Source: Sphingobacterium yanglingense
Lineage (GTDB): Bacteria > Bacteroidota > Bacteroidia > Sphingobacteriales > Sphingobacteriaceae
NCBI RefSeq assembly: GCF_004363245.1
Contig: NZ_SNYV01000011.1
Span: 248,001-312,000, forward strand
DNA: 64,000 nucleotides
Direction of reading: 5' to 3'
Under the pieces are notes generated by a model, which ran no database searches, was not told the origin of the DNA, and saw only the letters and a list, made by a program, of their open reading frames with translations. Within the stretch, counting starts at the first letter, position 1; every line of letters starts with the position of its first letter. The position numbers and the translations under genes were made by a program. Of this stretch, positions 1 to 6,879 are shown one piece after another.

Positions 1-2
1 TC

Positions 3-293
3 TTTAAAGATAGACATACTTTTATACAAAGTGCTTCCGATCGGCTTTTCGCTTTTCTAGGCAGGTTTGTCCTGCACTGGCCCGAGCAATGGACCAACTG
101 GAATATGCTGCATCGGTTTTTGGCTGCAGAGCAACCAGTTGGAAACAATGCCTTCTTAGACGGTTTGGAATTGCACGAGTGCTACGGTTTGCTCCAATTA
201 GAGTCGTCGGGCTATCTATTGGAGAAGTGGAGTTATAAACTTTATCCAATGGTGATAGAAGAGTTTAATGTATTAAAACGTAGTTGGTTATAG
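3..293 (+). CDS. C-terminal end of an unidentified protein (cut by window start)
   Basis: The frame is open from the first bases to a TAG at 291-293, so this is the last 96 residues of a gene that begins before the window. An internal ATG at 105 is probably not the start because the frame continues upstream without a stop. The stretch around LHWPEQWTNWNMLHRF faintly recalls the HPEQW-type C-terminal motif of lauroyl/myristoyl (LpxL/HtrB-like) acyltransferases, but this rests on one short match and is not enough to assign a function. It is followed by 139 bases of non-coding DNA before the histidine kinase. Confidence 0.5.
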   Translation, partial: FKDRHTFIQSASDRLFAFLGRFVLHWPEQWTNWNMLHRFLAAEQPVGNNAFLDGLELHECYGLLQLESSGYLLEKWSYKLYPMVIEEFNVLKRSWL

Positions 294-360
294 GAATTTT
301 ATTTGGGTTTATTTTGGTTATTTGTTATCTTCTGATTTTATACCTAACCAAATCTTACGA

Positions 361-399
361 AATACTCATGTTTGGCGAAGCACAAACCCCATGAGTATT
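361..399 (+). promoter_or_regulatory. Inverted repeat in the leader of the histidine kinase gene
   Basis: AATACTCATG (361-370) is the exact reverse complement of CATGAGTATT (390-399), with an inner TTTG/CAAA pair, ending 33 bases before the kinase start. There is no T-run after it, so it is more likely an operator or leader hairpin than a terminator for the upstream gene. The role is inferred from position only. Confidence 0.45.
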
Positions 400-432
400 C
401 CATATGACAGATAAAAGTCAAATTATTTACAT

Positions 433-1482
433 ATGAAACTTAAATACCTGTGGGCGAATAGTCTCCGTTTGCAAAAGCAGATTATGCCTTTCTATATCCT
501 GCTGACGCTTGTAATGAATTATATGGCGAATGATCAAAACAATGTCATGTACCAGCTTATACATCTGGGCTTATTGTGGTTCTTTTTGAATGTCTTATTG
601 TTGGTGTATCACTATACGGTGGAGACCGCAAATAAACTATTGAAATTCGCAATCATCCTTGCCTCTACGGCGGTGTCTTTACTCTTGGTAATCTGGATTT
701 TGTACCTCATAGCGCCTGAGTCAAGAGCCTTTTTGTACTGGGAAGATAATGTGACAGTCCCTCTACGCACGGTGCTGTTAATATTTAATAGGTATTTGGG
801 CATTATGATTTTTGCTGGCTTTATCTATTACCATATACGTTACAAAAATGCACAGGAAGAATTATGGCGAGAGAAAGAAGCAAAGTATCAGCAAGAGATA
901 GCTGCGAGGGATCTTGAGATAGGCTTTCTATCGGCACAGATGAATCCACACTTTTTACATAATACGTTAAACAATATGGTAGGGGCAGCATATCCTGCAA
1001 ATCCTGACCTAGCCACACAATTGACCAATTTGTCTTATTTGGTACGTTACAAACTCGAGAGTACGAAAAGCGAGAACGCGATCATGGATGAGGCAAAAGA
1101 AATAGAAGCACTAAACGCCTACTTAGAGATTATGAAATGGCAACAACCGCATGCGGATATTCGATTCACTACAGAGGGGCAGGCGCTGGGACAGCGGATT
1201 GTACCCGCGGTACTGCTGGATCTGGTAGAGAATATGTTTACGCATGGTATGTACCGAAAGGGGATAGATCCTATTATCATCCAACGTAAGCTGGCTGAAG
1301 GTCATGTTGTCTATTATCTGAAAAACAAAATAGATCCACAGTCGCAGCGAAAGAAACGGCAGGGGATCGGATTGATCAACTGCAGGCGTCGTTTGGAATT
1401 GCTCTTTGCCAATAAGTACAAGCTCAATACCTGGGCAGATGACGGAAACTGCTTTAATGTAGATTTAATTATTTATCAATAA
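433..1482 (+). CDS. LytS-type membrane sensor histidine kinase
   Basis: 349 residues. The N-terminal part holds about four hydrophobic membrane segments (roughly 18-32, 43-62, 70-93, 112-133). A charged coiled-coil linker (136-165) follows, then a His_kinase domain with the motif AQMNPHFLHNTLNN, phospho-acceptor His near residue 173. An N-box-like stretch (LLDLVENMFTHG) and a glycine motif (RQGIGLINCRRRLELLF) complete the ATPase half. There is no recognisable extracellular ligand domain, so the signal is probably sensed in or near the membrane. It lies directly upstream of, and in the same frame as, a LytTR response regulator, the usual partner of this kinase class. The partner is sure; the target genes are unknown, with the downstream 2237 gene a likely operon member. 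Confidence 0.92.
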   Translation: MKLKYLWANSLRLQKQIMPFYILLTLVMNYMANDQNNVMYQLIHLGLLWFFLNVLLLVYHYTVETANKLLKFAIILASTAVSLLLVIWILYLIAPESRAFLYWEDNVTVPLRTVLLIFNRYLGIMIFAGFIYYHIRYKNAQEELWREKEAKYQQEIAARDLEIGFLSAQMNPHFLHNTLNNMVGAAYPANPDLATQLTNLSYLVRYKLESTKSENAIMDEAKEIEALNAYLEIMKWQQPHADIRFTTEGQALGQRIVPAVLLDLVENMFTHGMYRKGIDPIIIQRKLAEGHVVYYLKNKIDPQSQRKKRQGIGLINCRRRLELLFANKYKLNTWADDGNCFNVDLIIYQ

Positions 1483-1527
1483 CGGGATACGGAAAAAATA
1501 CGAACCTTTATACTGGATGACGAAGCA

Positions 1528-2232
1528 ATGGCGATAGCCATCGTACAGCAACATGCGGAGCTCCGAGACGATCTATTGATCGTGGGGACTGCTACTGATC
1601 CGTTGGATGCATTGGATATGATCCCCGATCTGGATGTCAAACTCATATTTGTAGACATGACGATGGAAGGAATGAGTGGGCCGGAGTTTATAAAATTGCT
1701 AGGTCCATCTTACCACTATATCTGTTGTTCGGCATATAATGATTATGTAGACCAGACATCAATGCTGAATGTACCGAACTATATCCTCAAGCCTTTTAAG
1801 CCAGAGGAATTCAAGATCAACGTGGACCTCCGGTTGGCATCGATTCGCGATCAGGAGCTGGCGCAGAAGATCCGAGAGGACGAGATTAAAATGAAAGAAG
1901 GAGGCTTGTGCGTGTATTTCCGTAACGATAAAGTGTCTAAGTACATCCCATTTTATACGATAGAGGTATTGAAAGGCGATTCGGACGAAACCCTGTTTTA
2001 TTGTACGGATGGTATTTATAAGGTGGCTGGCCGGTTGAGTGATTTTGAAGCTGAGCTTCCGCCGGGCCGGTTTGTCCGTACCCATCGCTCGCATATTGTG
2101 GCTAGAGAGAAAATAGATAAATATCAAAGCCCTGGCACACTCATCCTTGTTGATGGATGTCAGTTGCCCGAGGCGCCACTATCGCCAACTTATAAAGATC
2201 AGGTCTTGAAGGACCTTAATTTACTAAAATAG
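1528..2232 (+). CDS. LytTR-family response regulator, apparent N-terminal start codon missing
   Basis: From the ATG at 1528 the protein has 234 residues: a receiver domain with phospho-Asp in LIFVDMTMEG (about residue 43), then a LytTR DNA-binding domain (about 115-230, with GRFVRTHRSHIV). The receiver's first strand and acidic pocket (RTFILDDE) are encoded just upstream of this ATG, from about 1501, so 1528 is too short. Between the kinase stop TAA (1480-1482) and 1528 the frame is open but contains no ATG, GTG or TTG. The true start is therefore an unusual codon (ATA 1498, ACG 1489 or CTG 1513), or the protein is made by readthrough of the in-frame kinase stop, or the start has been mutated. 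It probably controls its own operon or nearby genes. Confidence 0.88.
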   Translation: MAIAIVQQHAELRDDLLIVGTATDPLDALDMIPDLDVKLIFVDMTMEGMSGPEFIKLLGPSYHYICCSAYNDYVDQTSMLNVPNYILKPFKPEEFKINVDLRLASIRDQELAQKIREDEIKMKEGGLCVYFRNDKVSKYIPFYTIEVLKGDSDETLFYCTDGIYKVAGRLSDFEAELPPGRFVRTHRSHIVAREKIDKYQSPGTLILVDGCQLPEAPLSPTYKDQVLKDLNLLK

Positions 2233-2236
2233 AACT

Positions 2237-2824
2237 ATGAACCATTTGACAAACCATCACTATAAATTCATGCAGCTACGTAAGCAATGGCAGGAATTAG
2301 AACTCTTGTCTATAGCCGACGGAGATGCTATTGTTCAGATTTTTGAGACGGGTATTAGGTATTTGGAGGACTTTAAAAAACACCTCGAAGACGAGGTGAA
2401 ATTGTTGAATGAGCGGCATCAAATGAACCTTTATTTTACAACGGTCGCGACTGATGGGCCTGTACAGTTGCATTTTCTTAAGGATCAGTTTGTTTTTTTG
2501 AAAGACTGGTTTGTGGATTTCGAAAAGGTCGTTTTCCCGTTTGCTGATCGATGTCAGCTAAATCTCTCTGTTAGGGAAGTGTTGTATCTGATTCGCCTGC
2601 TAAGGGATGCTGGGCTGCTGGAAAAAGAAGAGTTAAAATATACCTATCGTTTTCTAGGGAATAATTTTAGAACCGCCCAGCAAAAGCTGCTCTCGGTCGA
2701 AAGTCTGCGTAAAAAGTATAGCCAGCTGGACAAAAGGGTAATGCACAATACAACGGCCTTATTGGCGCGTCTGGCAGAACTCAATAAAGCGTATTTATTG
2801 GCTGCAAAGGCAGGTACAGTATAA
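2237..2824 (+). CDS. Unknown helical protein in the two-component operon
   Basis: 195 residues, starting 4 bases after the response regulator stop, so almost certainly co-transcribed and probably translationally coupled. No signal peptide or membrane segment is visible. The sequence is rich in amphipathic helix (for example YLEDFKKHLEDEVKLL and SVREVLYLIRLLRDAGLL) with several aromatic residues in the middle. There is a weak resemblance in size and helical character to RteC-like regulators of Bacteroides mobile elements, but no diagnostic motif was found. Function is not assigned; the position suggests a partner or output of the kinase/regulator pair. Confidence 0.75.
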   Translation: MNHLTNHHYKFMQLRKQWQELELLSIADGDAIVQIFETGIRYLEDFKKHLEDEVKLLNERHQMNLYFTTVATDGPVQLHFLKDQFVFLKDWFVDFEKVVFPFADRCQLNLSVREVLYLIRLLRDAGLLEKEELKYTYRFLGNNFRTAQQKLLSVESLRKKYSQLDKRVMHNTTALLARLAELNKAYLLAAKAGTV

Positions 2825-2854
2825 AATGGATTACTAATTTTTAATTATATAATT

Positions 2855-3172
2855 ATGAACGAACATGCAAATTTTGGTAGGGGAAAGCTTCCGCCAGGAG
2901 GGGAGTTTTTATGGCGTATTATTCATGCAGAAATCGGTAAGATGCGCACAGATGTGACCCGGCTTCTGGACGCATGGGGTCTTCAGGTAAAGACTCCTGA
3001 GCCTGTACTGCGTGACAATAACTATGTCATGGGTAGAATAGGCGTAAGTAGCCGTACCCTAAGGCGTTTTATCCAAAGAGGTGAACTGAAGATTCACGAA
3101 ACCGTTAACAAAATGAACTATTATTTGGATGCAGATGTCGAATCCTTACGAAGACGATACCGCGGCAATTGA
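2855..3172 (+). CDS. Small helix-turn-helix (excisionase/MerR-like) DNA-binding protein
   Basis: 105 residues. The N-terminal half is a short helical region; the C-terminal half (about 57-105) reads VMGRIGVSSRTLRRFIQRGEL followed by YYLDADVESLRRR, the pattern of winged helix-turn-helix excisionase-type proteins (helix_turn_helix_17 family) common in Bacteroidota. Such proteins bind DNA and are often found near mobile or phage-like genes. It starts 30 bases after the preceding gene and precedes the DUF6266/DUF5675 block, so it may regulate either. The DNA-binding call is firm; the target is unknown. Confidence 0.8.
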   Translation: MNEHANFGRGKLPPGGEFLWRIIHAEIGKMRTDVTRLLDAWGLQVKTPEPVLRDNNYVMGRIGVSSRTLRRFIQRGELKIHETVNKMNYYLDADVESLRRRYRGN

Positions 3173-3662
3173 AGACGCTGCTGATCGATTGTGAAAGCTA
3201 CCTCGGATAATGATGGTAGCTTTCTTCTTTTACCTACCTGGTACTGCCTTAGTTCTGCCTTGGTTCTACCTTGGTTCTGCTTTTTCGTGATGCGGCTCCG
3301 ATGGTTCTCCGATGCGGCTATGATGGCCATCGGAGCCGCATCGGAGCATCGTCAGGTTGGCATCGGAGCGCCATCGGACCAAGGCGGGCCACAGTAGGGT
3401 GTTGGGCAGGTCTTGGTAGGTACTTAGTGGGCACTTTTATGATGTTATTTTATCTTTTTTCTGCCCTGTTACTGCTATTCCGTACTGCCGATGTGGCCGG
3501 TATAGGCCAATCGGTCGGAGGATAGCGGCCAGATAGCGGACAACAGTTCTGCAGCTATAGTTTTCTGTTATTTAGCTTTTTATGTTTGTTGTGTCAGAGC
3601 GAAGATATACCGGTATGAATACTTTGACTTAACAGATTTATAAACATAAAATAGATAAAAAA
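3173..3662. other. Non-coding, GC-rich, repeat-bearing interval
   Basis: No credible gene: the small open frames here have low-complexity, arginine/tryptophan-rich translations unlike neighbouring proteins. The stretch contains near-tandem units of CTTGGTTCTG (about 3247-3280), a perfect 16-bp inverted repeat (3289-3342) and several scattered copies of the word GCATCGGAG or CCATCGGA up to about 3380. Base composition is visibly richer in G+C than the flanks. The 3' end (3541-3662) is AT-rich and is the likely promoter region of the DUF6266 gene. Confidence 0.6.
3289..3342. repeat. Perfect 16-bp inverted repeat (strong hairpin)
   Basis: GATGCGGCTCCGATGG at 3289-3304 is the exact reverse complement of CCATCGGAGCCGCATC at 3327-3342, with a 22-nt loop that itself carries another GATGCGG copy. 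There is no T-tract, so it is not a typical intrinsic terminator. It may be a repetitive extragenic palindrome or a protein-binding site. Confidence 0.7.
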
Positions 3663-4304
3663 ATGGGAAGTATACGACAAGGGGCAAACGGAGGATTCAG
3701 CGGTAAGGCTGGGTCGGTAGTGGGTAGCAGCTGGAAAGGGGTAAATTATATCAAAGGGTTGCCCAAGAAAAGCAACAAACCGCCTACACAGGCCCAACTG
3801 GAAACGCAGGCCAAATTTAAACTGCTGATGCGGTTTTTGACTTCGGTCAATGTGTTCCTGCAGATTGGCTTTGGACAGAAGCAGAACAACAAGAGTACAC
3901 CGGCCAATTCGGCCTTTCAGTTTAACCTCAAAAAGGTTATCACCGGAACTTATCCCAACTATGCATTGGATTATGCAAAGATGACTTTTTCCGATGGGGC
4001 ACTGTATAATGCGGGTACTGTAACGAAGCTGTTTGACACGGACAAGATAACGGTTACCTGGGATACCGTTAGTTTGGAAAGGATAAAGAAGATGGAAGAT
4101 GATGAGCTCTTCATCCTGGGGTATCATCCCGAACAGGATGAGTTTATGACTACCGATGATGTGCCGCAACGGCAGGATGGTACAGTGGATATGGCTGTGC
4201 CAGAGCATTTGCGTACGGGAACGATCCACCTTTGGTACTTTATGGCGGATAGGACAGGGGCTTTGGTCTCAAAGACTTCTTACCTTGGAGAGATTACGAA
4301 CTAG
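3663..4304 (+). CDS. DUF6266 family protein
   Basis: 213 residues. The N terminus MGSIRQGANGGFSGKAGSVV, followed by GSSWKG, is the glycine-rich signature of DUF6266 proteins, which are restricted to Bacteroidota and have no established function. The remainder is mostly beta-rich, ending in TSYLGEI. There is no classical signal peptide or lipobox. A paralogue lies 74 bases downstream. Together with the DUF5675 and holin-like genes that follow, this suggests a small phage-derived or secreted-structure module, but that is inference from context. Confidence 0.85.
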   Translation: MGSIRQGANGGFSGKAGSVVGSSWKGVNYIKGLPKKSNKPPTQAQLETQAKFKLLMRFLTSVNVFLQIGFGQKQNNKSTPANSAFQFNLKKVITGTYPNYALDYAKMTFSDGALYNAGTVTKLFDTDKITVTWDTVSLERIKKMEDDELFILGYHPEQDEFMTTDDVPQRQDGTVDMAVPEHLRTGTIHLWYFMADRTGALVSKTSYLGEITN

Positions 4305-4340
4305 GATCGTTCGTACAGCTTAAATAGTTTTAATCATAGG

Positions 4341-4358
4341 GTGGGGCTGCCGCTCCAC
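4341..4358 (+). terminator. Short hairpin between the two DUF6266 genes
   Basis: GTGGGGC (4341-4347) can pair with GCTCCAC (4352-4358) around a TGCC loop, with one G-T pair. No T-run follows, so it may only attenuate, or it may mark a processing site between the paralogous genes. Confidence 0.35.
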
Positions 4359-4378
4359 TCTATAACAAACGATAGGTT

Positions 4379-4912
4379 ATGCTTACTACACAAAAAAAGG
4401 AATCTATCGCGCAGCTTGAGGTAAGGCTACGCTTTAAAATGGCAACCCGATTAGTGAGATCGCTTATGCCTTTTTTTAAATTGGGTTATCAAGCTAGATG
4501 CAGACGCAAAAAGAAGCTAAAGCCACATAATGTGGCAGTTGCCCGGGTATTCAAAGAGGTAATTAAAGGCAACTATCCCGACCTGCTGATTGATTATTCA
4601 GCGCTGATGCTATCGGAAGGATCAGTCCATAATCTGTATAATAGTGCAATTTTGGTGACTACGGGCCAGATTGAGTTAACACACGCTTCAAGTCTGGATT
4701 ATAGATGGAACTACTACGACGACAAAGTCATCTGGGTGCTATACTGCCCTACACTGGAAGAGAGTATTTCGGTAGAGGGTAAGCGGGAGGATCCAAGTTT
4801 TACGATGACTGTCCCTCCTCGGTTTGACGGTCTGGAGTGTCACCATTACCTAATGGTGTGCCGTCGGGATTACAGTGAATTTTCGAAGTCAAGTTACCTC
4901 GGCAGAAGTTAA
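4379..4912 (+). CDS. Divergent DUF6266-like protein without the Gly-rich N terminus
   Basis: 177 residues. The middle and end align by eye with the preceding protein: VFKEVIKGNYPDLLIDYSAL against NLKKVITGTYPNYALDYAKM, LSEGSVHNLYN against FSDGALYNAG, and the ending KSSYLG against KTSYLG. The diagnostic GGFSGK segment is replaced by a lysine/arginine-rich start, so it is a diverged or partly decayed paralogue. Start chosen at the ATG at 4379. The DUF5675 gene begins 13 bases downstream, suggesting one transcript. Function unknown. Confidence 0.75.
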   Translation: MLTTQKKESIAQLEVRLRFKMATRLVRSLMPFFKLGYQARCRRKKKLKPHNVAVARVFKEVIKGNYPDLLIDYSALMLSEGSVHNLYNSAILVTTGQIELTHASSLDYRWNYYDDKVIWVLYCPTLEESISVEGKREDPSFTMTVPPRFDGLECHHYLMVCRRDYSEFSKSSYLGRS

Positions 4913-4925
4913 TAAACCAAAAGCT

Positions 4926-5348
4926 ATGTTAGATATACATGTAGATCGGCAGGTGCATATCCTGCTGTTGCGGCGGAGCTATGCCGCCGACGGAACGAAC
5001 GGCACACTAACGTATCGGGGCAAACACATCTGCCATACGATAGAACTGGCTGATAAGGCGAATGCCAAGCGTGTAAGCTGTATTCCCGAGGGACGCTACA
5101 AGCTGACGAGATACCATTCAAAGCGCTTTCCCAATGCTATTGGGGTTTCGCAGGTGCCTAACCGTTCGGGCATTCTCTTTCATGCCGCCAACGATGCACT
5201 TAGCGAATTGCAGGGCTGCATAGCACCGGTAACGACGCTAACAGGCGCTGGTCGAGGATCCGAGAGCAATAATGCCCTGAATGAGCTTAAAGCCTTGGTA
5301 AACTGCCTATGGGATATGGGCGGGGAAGTGTATTTGTTAGTCAAGTGA
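4926..5348 (+). CDS. DUF5675 family protein (phage lysozyme-like / cell-wall enzyme candidate)
   Basis: 140 residues from ATG 4926; an upstream in-frame ATG at 4875 overlaps the DUF6266 gene and is less likely. The conserved DUF5675 pattern is present: an early HTIEL-like stretch (HICHTIELADKAN), CIPEGRYKL, then SGILFHAANDALSELQGCI. The histidine and cysteine of the last motif are arranged much like those of L,D-transpeptidase/YkuD-type active sites, though that similarity is my reading and not an established assignment. DUF5675 proteins are frequent in phages and prophage-like regions of Bacteroidota. The adjacent holin-like small proteins fit a lysis module. Confidence 0.82.
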   Translation: MLDIHVDRQVHILLLRRSYAADGTNGTLTYRGKHICHTIELADKANAKRVSCIPEGRYKLTRYHSKRFPNAIGVSQVPNRSGILFHAANDALSELQGCIAPVTTLTGAGRGSESNNALNELKALVNCLWDMGGEVYLLVK

Positions 5349-5350
5349 GG

Positions 5351-5370
5351 GAGTTATCTAGTTAACAAGT
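5351..5370. repeat. 20-bp direct repeat, copy 1
   Basis: GAGTTATCTAGTTAACAAGT occurs here and again, identically, at 5701-5720. The repeat contains the near-palindrome GTTATCTAGTTAAC, and more degenerate copies (GATAACTAGATCACAGG, CTCGATAACATG) lie around both. The two copies flank the small gene at 5501. Confidence 0.75.
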
Positions 5371-5500
5371 TATCGAGTTAACTAGTGAGGATGCGTAGTG
5401 AAACGAGGTCCCGATGAAAATCGAAAAAGGCCAGTCTTGATAACTAGATCACAGGATAACCCCGATGAAAAATCGGGACAGGCACGATAACAGTAAAAAA

Positions 5501-5680
5501 ATGCACAAAATCATAAAAAAAATAAGCCAGGCGGTGCAGGTGTTGCTGCTGGCTCCGGTAAAGCTGCCTGGAAAGGCGCTGAATATTATCAAGTATGTAG
5601 CCGTAGGATTGGGTATTCTTGAGGCAATGACAAATGATAAAGGTGAGGATAGTGATGAAGTAAAGAGTAAAGAGAGTTAG
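5501..5680 (+). CDS. Small basic amphipathic/membrane-associated protein of unknown function
   Basis: 59 residues from ATG 5501 (an in-frame ATG at 5465 lies in the repeat region and is less likely). A basic start (MHKIIKKISQ) is followed by a hydrophobic region (AVQVLLLAPVKLPGKALNIIKYVAVGLGIL) and a very acidic tail (DKGEDSDEVKSKES). The arrangement is compatible with a membrane-active or holin-accessory protein. It sits between a DUF5675 gene and a holin-like gene. No family recognised. Confidence 0.55.
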   Translation: MHKIIKKISQAVQVLLLAPVKLPGKALNIIKYVAVGLGILEAMTNDKGEDSDEVKSKES

Positions 5681-5700
5681 AAAGAGGTTATCAAGTGAAC

Positions 5701-5720
5701 GAGTTATCTAGTTAACAAGT
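5701..5720. repeat. 20-bp direct repeat, copy 2
   Basis: Identical to 5351-5370 and followed by further short palindromic words (GATCACATGATCATATGAT at about 5742-5757). Together with copy 1 it brackets the 59-residue gene, as if that gene and its flank had been duplicated into or moved within the locus. Confidence 0.75.
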
Positions 5721-5769
5721 AGTAAAACTCGATAACATGATCACATGATCATATGATAACAACAGAAAA

Positions 5770-5934
5770 ATGAAAACAAACGAAATCCGTGCAGGTACCT
5801 TAGGTGGTACTTTATGTAGTCTTTGGGCGTCTATTACCCTCGGAGATCTATTGCAGACCGTGATCATGGCCGCATTGGGTACATTGGTGAGCTACGCGAT
5901 GTCGCAGTGGTTGCAGAAGCGAGCGAAAAAGTGA
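5770..5934 (+). CDS. 54-residue holin-like membrane protein
   Basis: ATG 5770 to TGA 5932-5934. The translation begins MKTNEIRAGTLGGTLCSLWA and ends WLQKRAKK: one or two short hydrophobic segments (GTLGGTLCSLWASITL; LLQTVIMAALGTLVSYAM) and a basic C-terminal tail. Size, membrane segments and charged tail are typical of small phage holins. It is the last gene of the DUF6266-DUF5675 group. I infer a holin-like role from topology and from the neighbouring cell-wall enzyme candidate; there is no sequence family proof. Confidence 0.6.
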   Translation: MKTNEIRAGTLGGTLCSLWASITLGDLLQTVIMAALGTLVSYAMSQWLQKRAKK

Positions 5935-6009
5935 TGGCTTACAGCTTCCGGTCTACAGTCCACAGTCCACATAAAGCCTATAGCTTAAAGCCTAGGGCTT
6001 AAAACTTAA

Positions 6010-6059
6010 AATAAGCGTTAGCTGACATCAGAACAGGCCTCGAGGTGATCGGGGCCTGT
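6010..6059 (+). ncRNA. Structured repeat element upstream of sigma gene 1
   Basis: A 25-nt sequence (6010-6034, containing AAGCGTTAGCTGACATCAG) is followed by a hairpin with arms ACAGGCC (6033-6039) and GGCCTGT (6053-6059). The same 25 nt with a single change recurs at 15093-15117, again followed by a hairpin whose arms differ in sequence but still pair. Both copies lie 150-200 bases upstream of an ECF sigma gene. It may be a terminator-like or RNA-protein binding element; no T-run follows this copy. Confidence 0.6.
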
Positions 6060-6150
6060 AAACCTATCTTTAATCGGTCGGGACCGATCGTTTCTTTCGT
6101 TTATTTCGGCTTTTGATTATCGTGAAGTTTGACAGTAGCTGTTCTACGCA

Positions 6151-6182
6151 TTTGTTATTCGCTGAATAAATAATTAGTTTTG
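6151..6182 (+). promoter_or_regulatory. Predicted housekeeping-type promoter of sigma gene 1
   Basis: TTTG at 6151-6154 and TAGTTTTG at 6175-6182 are separated by 20 bases, matching the Bacteroidota consensus TTTG / TAnnTTTG (sigma-ABfr type). The predicted transcript starts about 20 bases before the ATG at 6208. Confidence 0.65.
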
Positions 6183-6207
6183 GAGCTTTACAGCCAAAAA
6201 CGAAATT

Positions 6208-6810
6208 ATGGAGCAACAACCTCCTATTCATGAAATCAATCTCCTACAGCGTTTAAAAGCCGGGGATGAGGCGGCTTTTGATGAGGTATATACGAGCTAT
6301 AGCAGACGTATTTATCTGAAGGTGAGTCGTATGGTCAAGGTGAGCGAAGAAGTAGAGGAACTTATTCAGGAGCTTTTTGTCCGGGTCTGGGAGCGCCGTG
6401 ATCAGATTGATGTTCAGAAACCTTTTGCCGGCTATCTATACCGTATTGCTGAAAATATGGTCTATGATTTTTACCGTAAGTCTGCACGTAGCGAGCGCCA
6501 TCGAAATGCTATTATGAACGTGTCTGTAGCTAGCTATGAGCATATCGAAAAGGACTTGTTCCAAAAAGAAACCGATGAGTTACTGGATAAAGCTATAGCC
6601 AGCTTACCTCCCCAATGCAGACAGGCTTTCATTCTTTGCAAGATAGAGGAGAAGAGTTATGAAGAGGCGGCAGCTATCATGGGTATATCACATCATACGG
6701 TACACCGCCATATCGTAAAAGCCTCGCAAAACCTCAAAATGTACTTGCAGCAACACAAAGATATTTCCTCCACTTTATTGTTGCTACTGGCACTCTCGGA
6801 CATGCCATAA
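6208..6810 (+). CDS. ECF sigma factor, FecI-like (cassette 1)
   Basis: 200 residues. Sigma region 2 (about 24-94) has FVRVWERRDQIDVQKPFAGYLYRIAENMVYDF split between core-binding and -10 recognition parts. Region 4 (about 135-185) has LPPQCRQAFILCKIEEKSYE and the helix-turn-helix IMGISHHTVHRHIVKA. The C terminus is unusually hydrophobic (STLLLLLALSDMP), as in all seven sigma factors here. It is expected to be held by the FecR encoded 69 bases downstream and to transcribe the receptor genes of this cassette when ligand is sensed. The specific promoter it reads is not known. Confidence 0.93.
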   Translation: MEQQPPIHEINLLQRLKAGDEAAFDEVYTSYSRRIYLKVSRMVKVSEEVEELIQELFVRVWERRDQIDVQKPFAGYLYRIAENMVYDFYRKSARSERHRNAIMNVSVASYEHIEKDLFQKETDELLDKAIASLPPQCRQAFILCKIEEKSYEEAAAIMGISHHTVHRHIVKASQNLKMYLQQHKDISSTLLLLLALSDMP

Positions 6811-6879
6811 TTTTTTTTTATTCCGACTAGCCGATATTTCTTTCTTACGCGTATACCCTATTAAAGACGTGTATGAATT

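Noticed and set aside
3191..3525. Plus-strand open frames of 68 and 84 codons
   Set aside because: They run through low-complexity repeats and give arginine/tryptophan-rich translations with no recognisable fold or start context.
3594..4229. Minus-strand open frame of 211 codons
   Set aside because: It is antisense to the DUF6266 gene, whose N-terminal signature is diagnostic.
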